The notes under the pieces: model-generated
Told to the model about the DNA's origin: nothing
Seen by the model: the letters and a program-made list of their open reading frames with translations, nothing else
The model's database searches: none
Assembly: GCA_028023455.1 (NCBI GenBank)
Contig: JAQFVV010006639.1
Span: 318,001 to 382,000, forward strand
Length of the DNA: 64,000 nucleotides
Reading direction: 5' to 3'
Source: Epiperipatus broadwayi
Taxonomy: Eukaryota > Onychophora > Udeonychophora > Euonychophora > Peripatidae
Translations under genes and position numbers: made by a program
Shown here: positions 42,651 to 52,967 of the stretch, in pieces
Layout of the letters: every line of letters starts with the position of its first letter
Position numbering within the stretch: the stretch's first letter is position 1

Positions 42651-43785
42651 ATAATCAATGTGCATTAAATAAATTAATCCTTTTAATAAATATTTTTTGT
42701 TTAATCACTATTCTAGCAACTAAATCAATCTTTACTAAATAAAAATCTAAACATGTACGCTTTTGCACAAACACACACTAAATGTAAAAGGTAAGAGCTG
42801 TTTGTTTTATTCCTTATTAAAAATATAATATGAAATATAATTCCATTCTTAATTCTAGTTTTGAATTATTTGTTTTATGCGTGTGGGTGCAACTCTTTTG
42901 ATTTATACAATTTGATAACTTTATTCCTTAATAAAAATAATAAAATATGAGCTCATGTATTTTCTTCCCACAAATACAGAAGTCAATCAAAAACTGCTTG
43001 GAAATCCATTCAAAAATGCTTTATAAAATTATATATTTCTCTTAAAACTTTTAATTGACTAATTAATTCTGGTCTTAGTCTCATTGCCACATATACAAAA
43101 ACTTTTTTCTCACCTTTAGTTAAATAAAAGCAATTATCCTCATTTTCCATGATTTTGCAAGCTAGAATTTGGAGTTATTATAAAGAAAACAACTAAAAAT
43201 ATAGAGAAATATTAAATGTTTCAATCTAGAATCTGGAAGATAATCTTTTAAATCTGAAGTGATGCATTATTATGGTTTGTCCATGCATCAATGAAAATAA
43301 AAACAACATTTTTCTCACAAGTTTAATTTAGAAGATATATCTAGAAATGTAAAATACCCTGAAAACATTTTTTAATGAACTTTGAAATAGTTCACAATAT
43401 TCAATTTAATCATCATTAGTAACGTAAAAGCCAAGTATATGATGATATACATTATAATTAAAGATTATTTAGGAAGTTCTTGAAAGAATTAAGTGTCTAT
43501 AATCTGTCTTTATTGCATTTGATAAACTATTAAAGGGTCAAGTGAGTTCTAAAACGTGAAGGCTGTCATAAAATGTTCTTGCCAAAATTATATCTCTAAA
43601 AGTATTAGACTGATTGCAAAAATAATTTAAAGGTGGTTGAATTAATTATAAAAATTCAATTTTCATTAATCTGGCATAAAATAAAATGTAAAAAATACTT
43701 CCACATATATCTTTTTAATTAATGAAAACTATTGCAAAAACAATATACAATGAAATATTGCCAAATTCATCATTCCCTTTATTTT
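42651..43785. other. AT-rich sequence without recognised features
   Basis: Nothing identified. Confidence 0.5.
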
Positions 43786-43868
43786 GCTGTAAATCTTATA
43801 TAAATGCAATTTATCCACTCTACTTTGAACACTTTTTAGAAAAAACTTTTATTGTACATATATGTATA

Positions 43869-43915
43869 CACAATCTTACATTTCAACTGTACTGCAGTCT
43901 TCTTCAGAGCTGTGA
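43869..43915 (-). ncRNA. Hammerhead-like motif, family G left arm
   Basis: Reverse strand: CUGAAGA, extra A, stem II GACUG-CAGUA-CAGUU, GAAA, AU-GUAAG-AU, U. Core bases are all present. Stem I pairing is not convincing, and the extra A is non-canonical. Confidence 0.4.
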
Positions 43916-44400
43916 TATAATGAATAAAATAAAATAAAGTACAAAACTATATAAATAATACCATTAAAATGTAAACAATAAAATTAATTCAAAAAACATA
44001 AAATATAATAAAACAAATAAATATAATCCATCCTAAAATAATCCAGTTAATATTAAATAAAACATACAATATAAATATTGAATAAATATAAATTATACAT
44101 GTAATAAGTTTATAAGGAGTAGATGTAATTAGGAGATTCTTAAAAATAATAAAAATGAATAATATATTTAAATTAATAGTTGTTCATGAATGTATATATA
44201 CAGTCAGGAATACACATGTATAATTTATATTTATATTGTAATTTTTATTTTATATTAACTGGATTATTTGGGATTTGATTATAAGTATTTCAGTTTTATT
44301 ATATTTTATTACATTTTGTTTTTTTAATTAATTTTATTGTTTACATTTTATAGTATTATTTATATAGTTATGTATTTTACTTTATTTTGTTCATTATATC

Positions 44401-44448
44401 ATAGCTCTGAACAAGACTGCAAGACAGTCAAAATGTAAGATTGGGTAT
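44401..44448 (+). ncRNA. Hammerhead-like motif, family G right arm (damaged)
   Basis: CUGAACA (G8 lost), extra A, GACUG-CAAGA-CAGUC, AAAAU (G12 lost). Confidence 0.35.
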
Positions 44449-44469
44449 GCATATATGTATAATAAAAGA

Positions 44470-44655
44470 TTTTTGCTAAAAGGTGTTCAAAGTAGAGTGG
44501 ATAAATTGCATTTATATAATATACATGAAATTAGCAATATTTTGGATTTTAAAAATATTCAATCAACTTTTTGTTTTGTAAAAACTGAGGAAGAATCCAA
44601 AATCATCAGTTACTTATGAAATCATTTTTCAACTTCAATTCCGAAGAATTCAAAC
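44470..44655 (+). pseudogene. Coding-like fragment after family G terminal repeat
   Basis: One frame reads KGVQSRVDKLHLYNIHEIS, then SNILDFKNIQSTFCFVKTEE before a stop and NHFSTSIPKNSNKK. It is broken by the RZ-F insertion and may resume after 45244 (VKTQERY...). Its position after a PLE-like terminal repeat suggests a PLE N-terminal region. Function not established. Confidence 0.3.
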
Positions 44656-45243
44656 AAAAAAACCATGTTCAGGGGTTGGGGGGGGGGGATTCCTGACAAA
44701 GATATTTTAAATGCTGGCTCTGGCTAAGCATTTATCATAAAGCTTGTTGAGGAATTGGCAATCCTCATTGTTTATAACTTACAAGCTTAAGAGAATAGGA
44801 TCATGTGATCTATGACTCTTATTTTGAGTATTTATAGTCTCTGCCTTAAGTCTTATGCGATGTTATATTGCTAAGACTATTAATATATGGTATGGCTGAA
44901 AATCTATCAGTCCCATATAGCTATTTAAGGTGGATAGCTGGGTTTGAAGACATGTAGGTGTCTGAAAATTTCAGATTTTCCCCTCAATAGATAACTTTTA
45001 GATAAGTGCTTGGCTTTGGGTTGGTATTTTTAGATCTAGTGTCTGAACCTATCCTGACACCTCTCTGAGGAGTGCCAAAGCATGAAACCATGGTCAGGGG
45101 CTTGGGAGGTTCCTGACAAAAATATTTTAAATGCTTTCTCTGGCTAAGCATTTATCACAAAGCTTGTTGAGAAATTGACAATCCTCATTGTTTATAACTT
45201 ACAAGCTTAAGAGAATATGGTCATGTGATCTAGGATTCTTATT
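44656..45243 (+). mobile_element. RZ-F tandem retrozyme
   Basis: TCCTGACAAAGATATTTTAA at 44691 recurs at 45111. The units continue in parallel through CTCTGGCTAAGCATTTATCA, AAGCTTGTTGAG and TACAAGCTTAAGAGAATA. The first unit begins just upstream of its cleavage position (ACCATGTTCAGGGG at 44662); the second begins after a full ribozyme and ends at about 45243. The monomer between cleavage sites is 425 nt (44671-45095). Body blocks GACATGTAGGTGTCTG and TTTTTAGATCTAG are shared with RZ-B, making RZ-F a relative with an intact core. Unit 1 has a poly-G run at 44678-44688. Confidence 0.8.
45045..45112 (+). ncRNA. RZ-F hammerhead ribozyme, apparently intact
   Basis: Stem I: outer GAACCU (45045-45050)/AGGUUC (45107-45112) and inner CCUCU/AGGGG (45096-45100), separated by an internal loop. 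Core CUGAGGA 45065-45071 (fits CUGANGA). Stem II GUGC-CAAA-GCAU 45072-45083. GAAA 45084-45087. Stem III ACC-AU-GGU 45087-45094. Predicted cleavage follows C45095. All invariant bases are present and stem II abuts A9 directly. The closing pair of stem II is G-U. Confidence 0.82.
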
Positions 45244-45589
45244 TTGACTAATCAAATGAATTGTCTCTCAATTTTATTGTAAAAACGCAGGAAAGATATT
45301 GACATAAGTTGCAAAGAAAGTTTAAAATAGGGATTATTTTTTAAATCCAAACAAAAAAATAATATATCAAATTTAATGAAATCAAGAGCAAAAGATCATC
45401 AAAATAATTATGATATAGAGAAAAAGAATACAGTTTAAATTGGAAAAAATGAAATATTATGTAAATTATTAAAAGCACTAGTTGTAAAAAAATAAAAGAA
45501 ATAACTAATGAACAATTAGATACAAAAAAAGTTCCAAGAATGAAAAGACATTCAAAAAATAGAATTAGTTTTAATAGAATTGGCTGATT

Positions 45590-45790
45590 AAACCACCAAA
45601 CATCATATGATCACTATTATTTGATTCAAGGCTTATCACTAATGAAAGCCACAAGTCAGAAACTAGTCTAGGGATATTGGCTGAGTAGGCAATAGATAAT
45701 AATTTTTTGCACAAACCTTCCTACATCCATTGATTGCTCTGGCTTACACTGAGTGTTACTACTGTGTGGAGAGTTTTGCTCCTGTAGAAT
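45590..45790 (+). mobile_element. RZ-A copy, 5' part missing
   Basis: Starts AAACCACCAAACATCATATGATC, then jumps to the ribozyme and the usual downstream body to GTGTGGAGAGTTTTGC. The ribozyme (45625-45681) has CUAAUGA (G5 lost) and is otherwise GAAAC-UA-GUC with UAGGGA. Inactive. Confidence 0.65.
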
Positions 45791-46079
45791 TGACTGCTGA
45801 GTAAATTAATTTTTAAAAGCTTCATATTGGCTAAAAATAATGAGTACAGATAAAAAGGAATTTATTTCTAAAATAGTCTAAAGAAAGGCCAGAATTGTGT
45901 AAAAAGAACTAAAGTAAACTATCTTTTAAGTAGTCCAATGAAAAACTCAGATCTCGTCAGGAATTTCCTACCAAAAGGAAAAGCACTCGTTGCAATGATG
46001 GTCTCCCTTTGGGCTTATGCTTTGGCTTAGAATAGTTAGACAAACACTTACTTACCAATGGAAATGAACATGCTAAAGT

Positions 46080-47270
46080 ATGATCTTTGTAAAAATAGCA
46101 TAAGTATTACAACTATATTGTTATCTTGCCTAATTTGCTATGTGAAAGTAAGACCTGAATTTGCTATCTACCATCACAAAGGCATTACAAAAGAATTATT
46201 TAAGGATGCTCTTAGATCCTAAAAATAGAACAGTAAGATCATCAAACTAATTTATATATTTATCTATGAACTTTTTAACCTAGATGTATGAAGTTTTTAC
46301 ACAGTTTAATTAATATCAAATTGTCATAAAGAAATCTATAGAGATGATAGCCTATCCATAATCTACCCTTCAATACTTGCATTGATGTGTGAAATATAGA
46401 GTCTCCATATGAGAACCAAACTTTATCTTGTGGAATTCGAAGTCAAGGAAAGACAATTATGAAATTATAAGACCAATCATTATTTTTTAGATGTGATACT
46501 GTATTATTGTAAAATCACATCATTGAATTGGATGTGTCGAATGATAACAGACTTCCTTAAAAAGTTTTCTATAATAAATTTGAGTGTGGGTTTTGTAGAA
46601 AAGTTGCATAAGGTGTAAATATTATCTCAAATATATTCTATAGAAGTAAGATTTGAAATACCAGGCATGCTTATACCTGGAGCTGGGGATTTGAACTCAG
46701 ACTTTCAAACCCTTCACTATCCACACCATCTCATACATACACATGACCACATACATACAGAAATTATAAATAATCACCAATTACCATATTTCATGCTAAA
46801 CCAGCACGCGGCAGTTGGTCCAGACTACCATCTCCCATACATATATGTATATTGGTGATTATTTATCTTTTCTGCATGTGTGTGGCCATGTGTATCAGTA
46901 GTAGGAGATCATGTGGGTAGTGAAGGGGCTTGAAAGACTGCATTCAAATCCTCTATAGAAGTGCAATATAGGGAATACATGAGGATAAAGTGAAATAAAA
47001 AGCAATAGTTAGGCAAGGTTTTGAAAAGTTGGCTGCAGAAGATACTAAAAGACAGCTAAAATATCAAATTAAAACAACTAGTGAGATCTGAAAGTTTTAT
47101 ATATGAAAGTATTTGTGATTTATGGATTGGTTTGTACAATCATTGCAAGTAGTATATAATTATTAGCAACGGTAGGAACAGTAGTAATAATAGTAGTATT
47201 CTGTTATGCTACTTCTTTTTTCGCTTGGAATTAAAGTGGCCATATTTCTCCATGAATAGTTATTGCTACT
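46080..47270 (+). mobile_element. LINE-C 3' fragment, interrupted by RZ-E
   Basis: Decayed C-terminal LINE reading: LLCESKT.ICYLPSQRHYKR (normally LLYGSETW....r..k.Le.fh.rclR), then DHQTN near 46240, and NRLPKKVFYNKFECGF near 46535-46590 (normally DNRLPKq..YGEL..G.R). After the insertion, KLAAEDTKRQLKYQIK continues. Stops throughout. The same family at 51.48-52.33 kb shows an uninterrupted order. Confidence 0.65.
46637..46962. mobile_element. RZ-E foldback with 11-bp target-site duplication
   Basis: TCTATAGAAGT is at 46637-46647 and 46952-46962. The 304-bp insert starts with the family left end (TTTGAAATACCAGGCAT, TATACCTGGAGCTGGGGATT) in reverse orientation, reaches the ribozyme (46764-46830, core CUGCCGC, dead), then continues as forward orientation from TATATTGGTGATTATTTATC to GACTGCATTCAAATCC. 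It splits LINE-C. Duplication length indicates retrotransposon-like or staggered insertion. Confidence 0.8.
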
Positions 47271-47284
47271 GATAAAAAAATATA

Positions 47285-47525
47285 AAAAAAGGCTTGCTCT
47301 CAGATTCAATGCTCCTCACTGATGAAAGCCACAAGCCAGAAACTAGTCTGGGAATATTGGATGAGTAGACACTAGATGGGAATTTTATGCACAAGCCTTC
47401 TGGCATCCATTGATTACTCTAGCTTGCTGTGTGTGGCAATACATGTAGTGAGTTTTGCCTGTTTTAACAACAGTTATACACAAGCATAAGAGGTGGAGGT
47501 CATGTGATGTTTATTAGTTCATAAG
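47285..47525 (+). mobile_element. RZ-A copy with nearly intact ribozyme
   Basis: GCTCTCAGATTCAATGCTCC, ribozyme, GAGTAGACACTAGATGGGAA, GCCTTCTGGCATCCATTGAT, then the terminal GTCATGTGATGTTTATTAGT. The far terminal block is diverged. Confidence 0.7.
47305..47361 (+). ncRNA. RZ-A hammerhead, core complete, stems weakened
   Basis: CUGAUGA 47319-47325; stem II reduced (AAGC-CACAA-GCCA, only two firm pairs); GAAAC-UA-GUC; UGGGAA pairs UCCUCA with one mismatch. Predicted cleavage is after C47348. Probably slow or inactive. Confidence 0.6.
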
Positions 47526-49378
47526 AACTGAATAAGTAATATAGTTGAGTACACATTGTGAAATCTGAAAGACTATCTTAAGCCTGATTATACTCTAAAA
47601 AACTGTTCCTAGTTCCACACAACCCGGTTTCGAAGTCAAAATTATGGTTATAAAAAATAAATGTACTAACTATATATATACTTCGGCAGATTAACAATTG
47701 CGCATATATATATATATACTTTTTAAAAAGAAAAAAAGATTTATCTATCTGTAAAGGATTTTTTGAAGATCTCAATTACATTTAAATCTAATCACTGTAA
47801 AAATTAAAGGCACAATTAAAGCAAATTTCATAAAAATAAACAACTTATAAGCCTATAGAATAGCTAAATCAATATTTTCATAAAATCGTTATAGTCCATG
47901 TGACATTACAAAATAAATCTATAGGATCACAGCTGTTTCTACTTTTATGATACTTAAAAAAAATGAATAATTTAATTAAATGATCTTTACCTACGTGTTT
48001 TTTTAAAAGTATAATCAATATTAACCGCTAAGATATCTATTGTGTTTCAATCTTTTTTGCGTATAAAACTAAACAATTCATATATGGTAATTTTGCCATA
48101 ACGCTTAACAAGCAGTCTGTTGATGAGTATAATTTTATAAAAAATAAAAAATCTTATTTTTTTAAATTGGTTCTTATTTAATTCGTTTTCTCAGAAGATA
48201 GTTTTGACTCACTAAAGATTATTTTTAAAAAGCAAAATATAAAGGTACTGAATTTATTTTAATACTGAACGCTGACTTCGCGGTATTAATCTTTTTACTA
48301 TTGTGTAGATGTTTAAAATAGCTTCCCCCTTCTCTCTCTTAATTCTTCTCATTCTTTACATCAATGATAACAACTTTTTTTATTCGTATTAGTTTTTTAC
48401 TTTTCTTTTTGCCCTTCATTTATTATATATTGCGCACTTCTTATGGTCTGTTTTTTCTTTATGTTTAATTTTGTATTTTTCCGATACAAAATATTATTTA
48501 TTTGTTTATTATGTTCTACCAATTAATCCTGAATATTTTTTCACCGTTGCGAAGAATAAGACTAACCCCATTCCCCTCGACAAACACATACATAGTTTAA
48601 TATAATCCCAGTGCATTGAGGCTGGCTATTTTGAAATACGGATTCAAATATATTTATTTCACAGAGGGCAGTTATGAATTTCTTAACCATATGGTGTGAT
48701 TTAATACTTGGATAGTTAAATATATATACACAAACACACAGTAAGTGCATCGATGAAGAAAATAAATATTAAATATAAATAATTAATCTACACTTTTTAA
48801 AAATCTAAAATCAACATAATTGAATATCCATCTTTGTTTACATAATATGTGAGATATAAATGGAAAACTAAGAAATTTTTTAAAAAAAAACAACTTAATA
48901 AATTGCTTAAACTATAAGGCCAAAAATAAAATTTACTCTAAAGTAAAAATTCTATCATCATAAAAATATAGTTGTTTGATACTTAAAAGGATATAAAGTT
49001 TTAAAGCTATTTTTTTTTAATAAAATTATTTACCGAATTACATTTTAAATATTAAGAAATGGTATAATACATGGTAATATAATTTTAAAAACGGAGCCAA
49101 ATTACTATGATAAGAATGAGACCAAACCTCAGGTAATCACAAAAATATCTATTACATGAATTTGATCTCTCATTTTTAAAATTATCTAATTTGTTTAGTA
49201 CGTTTTATATCTGTGAATAGCAGAATTCAAAATAAAGGTAGCATATAATGAAACAGAGTGTGAGGAGAATGAAGATTGTAATTCCTATATTGGAAAAATA
49301 ACCTCAGACAAGAGTAGTCTAATGGGAAATGTTCCATGATCTCATTTCTTCAACATAAAGCATATGATATATTTATAT
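47526..49378. other. Unassigned AT-rich sequence
   Basis: Includes a (TA)n run near 47705. No recognised gene. Confidence 0.5.
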
Positions 49379-49427
<49 letters not shown>

Positions 49428-49450
49428 TGATGATGATGATGATGATGATG

Positions 49451-49490
<40 letters not shown>

Positions 49491-49495
49491 TGATG
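49379..49495. repeat. (ATA)n-(ATG)n-(ATA)n trinucleotide microsatellite
   Basis: About 39 units with a central block of ATG units. Confidence 0.95.
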
Positions 49496-49830
49496 CTATT
49501 AATATATGGTAGATCTGAATTCAGTTCAGTCCCATATAGCTAAGTTAGATAGCTGGAGTTAAATACATTTTCATGTCTAAAATTTTCAGAGTTTCTACTT
49601 AAATACTACTTATTAATTAAGTACTGTTTTTGAGTTGATATTTTAGATCTAGGGTCTGAATATTCTAGCTCCTCATTGAGGTGAGCCATAAGCTCGAAAG
49701 CAATTGGTCTGGATATAAGAACGTTTCAGATAGAGATTTTAAATATTTTCTCTTACTGCACTTATCAATTAAAAGCTTGTTTGAGCTATTGGTTGGCTCT
49801 CTATATTACATATTATTATATGTAAAAAGT
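49496..49830 (+). mobile_element. RZ-B copy
   Basis: GATCTGAATTCAGTTCAGTC, TTTTAGATCTAGGGTCTGAA, then a hammerhead-like core at 49668-49715: UUGAGGU (C3 and A9 changed), GAGC-CAUAA-GCUC, GAAA, GC..AAUUGGUC. The tail AAGCTTGTTTGAGCTATT matches 61.45 kb. Confidence 0.65.
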
Positions 49831-51215
49831 GATCTTCCTTGGTAGGAAAAGTACTTGTGGTAGATAATAAATTTAATTAAAAAAGTAAGATATTTTTGTT
49901 CCAAGTACCAATATTTGAGTTTCCTTATAATATATTTGTTGTTACATAATAGAAAGGATTTGATATAATCATTAATATTAATTAATATCCATTACTGATT
50001 AATAATTTATTTGAATATAATCTTACCATTCGCAATCAGTAATGCTTTTTTTTATTGAATTTGCCTCAAGGAGAGAATTATTGTTAATTGACTCCATGCT
50101 TATAATTTTTAACTCTATAATGTGGAGTGAATTTGCTTTTTCTAAAAAAGAAGATTTTAAAAAAGTATTCAAAAATTGCCTTTTATTTTTTTTTAAATAG
50201 ACTTTATAAGGTAAGCAAACTTGGGTCATATTTATGTTTAAAAATATATTACAAAGTGGATTTTATTTTCTAAAACATAAGACATAGGAGTTTTTACCAA
50301 GTACATTTTAATGCCACTGTAGTATAGATTTTAAATTATTTGCAAATTCAAGTGAGTAAGATGGTTAATGACATTTATAGTAAAAGATGGATGTATACCA
50401 TGGACTTCTTAACTACTAAATCTGGAACCCCCACATTAAACTGGATCATATTAAAAATCAATATATTTGTTTTATATTCAATACATATCATTTACCCAAC
50501 TACTTAAATTAATCTAGAATCTTTATCTCCCAGCTAAAAATAATTAGATATTTATTTATTGATTTTTAATTTGGATGACTAAGGATTTTGGCTAACTAGA
50601 TAAACAATCACTGGCTTACTTAAAACCATTCAATCATATGTAAAAATTTACACTTTTTTGAATATTAATTTTAGATAGTAGGCATGTGGAAGCCAAGTTA
50701 TATCTTGGACTAGTTTGATGCCTGACAGTACATCCTAATTATATTTATTCCTATTGAAAAATAATAATAGTTACATGGACATGATCTTTACTCACTTAAG
50801 CTATAAAATAGCAAGGAGCAAATTTGTTTTTATTTAAATAATATTCAAAAGGTTAGTTTTACCGGAAGTCATGTGATTTCATTCTACAGGAAGTGAAGAC
50901 ATTAAGATTCTGTTCAGAAACATGAGTTTCTGAGTCATTTACTAGACCACTGCACTAAGCTAAGTTACAAAATAGTTTGGTTTTGTAGAAAATAAATATT
51001 AAAACAAATTTTTTAGTTATAGTTTTTTTAAAGCTTATTTATGGCTATCAATTATAACATTTTGTAGATAAATAGGGTGAATCATCTACAAATTTTAAAG
51101 CCTTAAAAGTTATTAGAAAATATAAACAAAATGCATATTGTCTGAATAAAAATGTTTTCTCATAAAGAGCATAAAAATCTAAACAACCCCCCCTCCCCCA
51201 TGGGGTGTGATGTGG
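49831..51215. other. Unassigned AT-rich sequence
   Basis: A tRNA-like A-box fragment near 50930-50955 was too weak to call. Confidence 0.45.
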
Positions 51216-51217
51216 TT

Positions 51218-51343
51218 TAGTAAAGTAAAAAAAAATTTTTTCTTATATGTCAAAGTGTTGACTGGGAAGCAAACCCGGGCCAGCTGCTTGGAAGGCAGCT
51301 ATGCTAACCACTAGGCCACCAACGCTTGACTAGTGAAGTAAAA
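51218..51343 (-). mobile_element. Retroposed tRNA-Gly-like element with 13-bp target duplication
   Basis: TAGTAAAGTAAAA (51218-51230) and TAGTGAAGTAAAA (51331-51343) flank a 100-bp insert. On the reverse strand it has leader GTCAA, the tRNA-like body 51325-51255, trailer TGACATATAAG and an A-rich end. Same family layout as 24.84-24.97 kb. Confidence 0.75.
51255..51325 (-). pseudogene. tRNA-Gly(UCC) retropseudogene
   Basis: 71 nt: acceptor GCGTTGG; A box TGGCCTAGTGG; anticodon loop CTTCCAA in stem GCTGC/GCAGC; T-loop TTTGCTT where TTCGANT is expected; acceptor 3' side TCAACAC with one mismatch. It is very close to the animal tRNA-Gly(UCC) pattern, but the damaged B box and mismatches indicate a pseudogene. 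Confidence 0.75.
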
Positions 51344-51479
51344 GTTTTGCAAAAATTTTCTTAATTTTTTCATTCATTTCGAATATGTGTTTAAATAATT
51401 TTACTGATTTTAGCTTATTGAATTACAAAGCTATTTTAAATAAAAAAAAATACCCCAATTCTCTATTAACTCATAGCTT

Positions 51480-52330
51480 GGATGGGTACAACATATGAAT
51501 GGCAATGGACTTAAATATGTTGGGAGTTTTTTTATGAAGAAAGGTGAAGTTAAATATCAGATCAATGCAGCTACTATTTGTAGAAGTTAAACTATAGATA
51601 TTTTATTTCAATGAAAAACTACGATAATCATGTATAACTTTTATTTTACCTCATTTATTGCATGGAAAAGAGATATGGACTTCCTATTTGTGTAATATAA
51701 AGGCATTAGTAAAAATTTATTTAAGAATACTCAGAAAAAGTTTAAAAATATAATGATAAGATCATAAGACAATCAATGTGTCTATCAACTTGCTGATATA
51801 ATATTATAGAGCCCACCATTATAAACATAATATCTTGGTTGGATTGGATATATGAAACGAATGAGAAATACCAAATTATCTGAAAGGGTGGTTTATGGTT
51901 AACTTAAATATTGTTTTTGTGGATAGTGCAGACATTTTTACATTATAATGACTACCTCAAAGACAGTCTTCAGATATGCAAGGTTGATTATTTTCTTTTG
52001 GTAGATTTGTGCAAAAAATAATAATTCATTGAATAGCGGTAATTAGACATGATATAGAAATATTTCTGAAAAAAAGTTTACTGCAGAAGAAATTTAAAAA
52101 ATAGTACTGCAAATTTGTCACATAAATAGAATAATGAATCAGCATATTATTATGTGTGTGCAGTATTTTATGGTTCACAGATTAGATTATTATTGCCAAA
52201 TTTATTTTCAGTATATAATTATTATAGTTGTTACTTTGTTTTTTTATCTTTCTATTTTCTGGTGGAGTTGGAATGTCCGTATTCGTTTGCAAGTAGCTGC
52301 TGTTAATAATACTATATATCAAAAGCATTT
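51480..52330 (+). mobile_element. LINE-C 3' fragment, second copy
   Basis: PHLLHGKEIWTSYLC then KALVKIYLRILRKSLKI (normally LLYGsEtWt.y....k.Le.f..r.LR.iL.i), DHKTINVSI, then a decayed GHv.RM..nRLPK region and KNSTANLSH. The 3' part (52130-52330) parallels 47090-47270 but with little sequence identity. Confidence 0.6.
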
Positions 52331-52499
52331 TAAACAGAATATAGAGTAGTCAATGCTGATGAAAAAACGATTTGAAAGTTTTAAAGTGAGGGTATTCATG
52401 AATGAAATCAAATCTTATATTTAAATAAATAAAAGCAATTTAATTAATTTAAAATTCTATGTGAAAGTATGAATGTTAAAACATATTTTATAAATGTGT

Positions 52500-52945
52500 T
52501 TGAAAAGAAAGATTTTTTAATAAATGTGTTACTACTTCTTACTTATGGACCGGAGATTTCGACACTTAACAGAAGAGGTACTTGAAAAAATATGGAGAGA
52601 TGCATGTTAAGAATGATGAGAAGAGATTGAAAATGAAATACATGAGGGAGATGTTAAACAGGTAGTTACTGACATCACTGAAATAATTAAAGAAACTGAA
52701 GTGAAGATGCACTAGACATACTGCTAGAAGAGATGATAATACATAAACAATTGAAATCTTAAACTGAATTTCAAAAAATTGCAAAAGACTTAGAAAAAAC
52801 CATATGCAAGATGGATAGATTAAATAAGAAAATGTGTGGAGATGATGTGGAGAAGAAAGGCTGGAGATTGGAAAAGATGGATTAAACTTGGATAGATCTT
52901 CATCCTGCAGTGGATTGATTGTGGTTAAAAATGATGATAATGACA
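52500..52945 (+). pseudogene. RTE 3'-end fragment
   Basis: LLTYGPEISTLNRRGT, ERCMLRMMRRD, LDILLEEMI, W.RLEKMD.TW, ending LHPAVDWLWL and the GATGATAATGA tail, matching the C-terminus and 3' tail of the intact RTE at 33.0 kb in the opposite orientation. The TA run after its tail is where the LTR element inserted. Confidence 0.7.
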
Positions 52946-52967
52946 TTTTAAAACTATATATATATAT

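Larger units (their letters stand above)
43788..44525. mobile_element. 0.73-kb foldback, probable paired PLE terminal repeats (family G)
   Basis: Arms of about 315 bp (43788-44103 and 44207-44521) are inverted copies. They share ATGCAATTTATCCACTCTAC, GAACA.CTTTT, the hammerhead-like block, TTTACATTTTATAGT-type stretches and AACTGGATTATTTGGGAT. The spacer is about 100 bases. The hammerhead-like motif followed by AATAAAAGATTTTTGC parallels the PLE-2 terminal repeat (AATAAAGATTTTTAT). A coding-like stretch follows at 44470-44650. Confidence 0.6.

Noticed and set aside
50920-50970. tRNA/SINE A-box-like sequence on the reverse strand
   Set aside because: No B box or acceptor pairing could be found.
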